From assembly GCA_012799495.1 (NCBI GenBank), contig JAAZLD010000246.1, positions 1 through 5,385 on the forward strand: a stretch of DNA of 5,385 bases, given 5' to 3'. A program made the position numbers and the translations under genes. Position 1 is the first letter of the stretch. The number at the start of each line of letters is the position of its first letter. The DNA comes from Desulfitobacterium sp. (GTDB taxonomy: Bacteria > Bacillota > Desulfitobacteriia > Desulfitobacteriales > Desulfitobacteriaceae). The notes under the pieces were generated by a model, which saw nothing but the letters and a program-made list of their open reading frames with translations, searched no databases and was not told the DNA's origin. Below are positions 5,313 through 5,385 of this stretch, in pieces.

Positions 5313-5385
5313 TTGGAAGCTACTTTGCATAATATCAATCAGTTAGTATTGTTTGCTAGTCTCCTTACTGGTTTATATATTGTAG
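5313..5385 (+). CDS. Start of probable hydrogenase-4 subunit E-like membrane protein (truncated by window end)
   Basis: A frame opens with TTG at 5313, eight bases after AAAGGAGG (5297-5304), one of the best ribosome binding sites in the window, and starts one base after the hyfC-like stop. It stays open to the end. The 24 visible residues begin with a short polar lead (EATLHNINQ) followed by a hydrophobic helix (LVLFASLLTGLYIV). HyfE, a small NuoK-like membrane subunit with a similar N-terminus, usually comes next in Firmicute hyf-type operons when hyfD is absent. The identity rests mostly on order and hydrophobicity; a HyfD-like subunit is less likely because that one is long and NuoL-like. 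The TTG start has no ATG alternative within the window. Confidence 0.62.
   Translation, partial: MEATLHNINQLVLFASLLTGLYIV

Overview
The window looks like chromosomal DNA from a low-to-moderate GC, anaerobic Firmicute, most likely Peptococcaceae and close to Desulfosporosinus or Desulfitobacterium. The support is strong AAGGAGG-type ribosome binding sites, intrinsic terminators with U-tracts, a GatB/YqeY protein of Firmicute type, and a membrane hydrogenase-4/complex-I-like gene set. The genus is an inference from gene style, not a search result. All genes read on the + strand.

Layout. (1) 1-355: the end of a yqeY-type gene, closed by a strong terminator. (2) About 390-927: a single YbaK/ProX-type aminoacyl-tRNA deacylase gene with its own candidate promoter. 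(3) 930-1189: a 260-bp non-coding element that starts three bases after that gene's stop. It is bounded by a perfect 17-bp inverted repeat, has a second perfect 17-bp inverted repeat nested inside, and contains further helices. It is either a MITE-like repeat, a structured RNA, or both. (4) 1366-2100: a small cytoplasmic SGNH/GDSL hydrolase, preceded by two abutting palindromes and followed by a strong terminator. (5) 2101-2434: a long regulatory leader with two candidate promoters, two operator-like palindromes, a 13-codon reading frame with a good ribosome binding site, and a terminator-like hairpin just before the next gene. (6) 2435-5385: the start of an operon encoding the membrane arm of a hydrogenase-4 / formate-hydrogenlyase-like or Ehr (hydrogenase-related) complex. 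It contains a HyfB/HycC-like proton-pumping subunit, a HyfC/HycD (NuoH-like) subunit, and the first codons of a probable HyfE-like subunit that runs off the end.

The last three genes would work together as the ion-translocating module of an energy-converting membrane complex. The HyfC-type subunit connects the peripheral catalytic arm to the antiporter-like HyfB-type subunit. The catalytic subunits, which would separate a true [NiFe] hydrogenase from a related complex without the metal site, lie outside the window. The most interesting non-coding parts are the nested inverted-repeat element and the leader-peptide/terminator arrangement in front of the hydrogenase-like operon.
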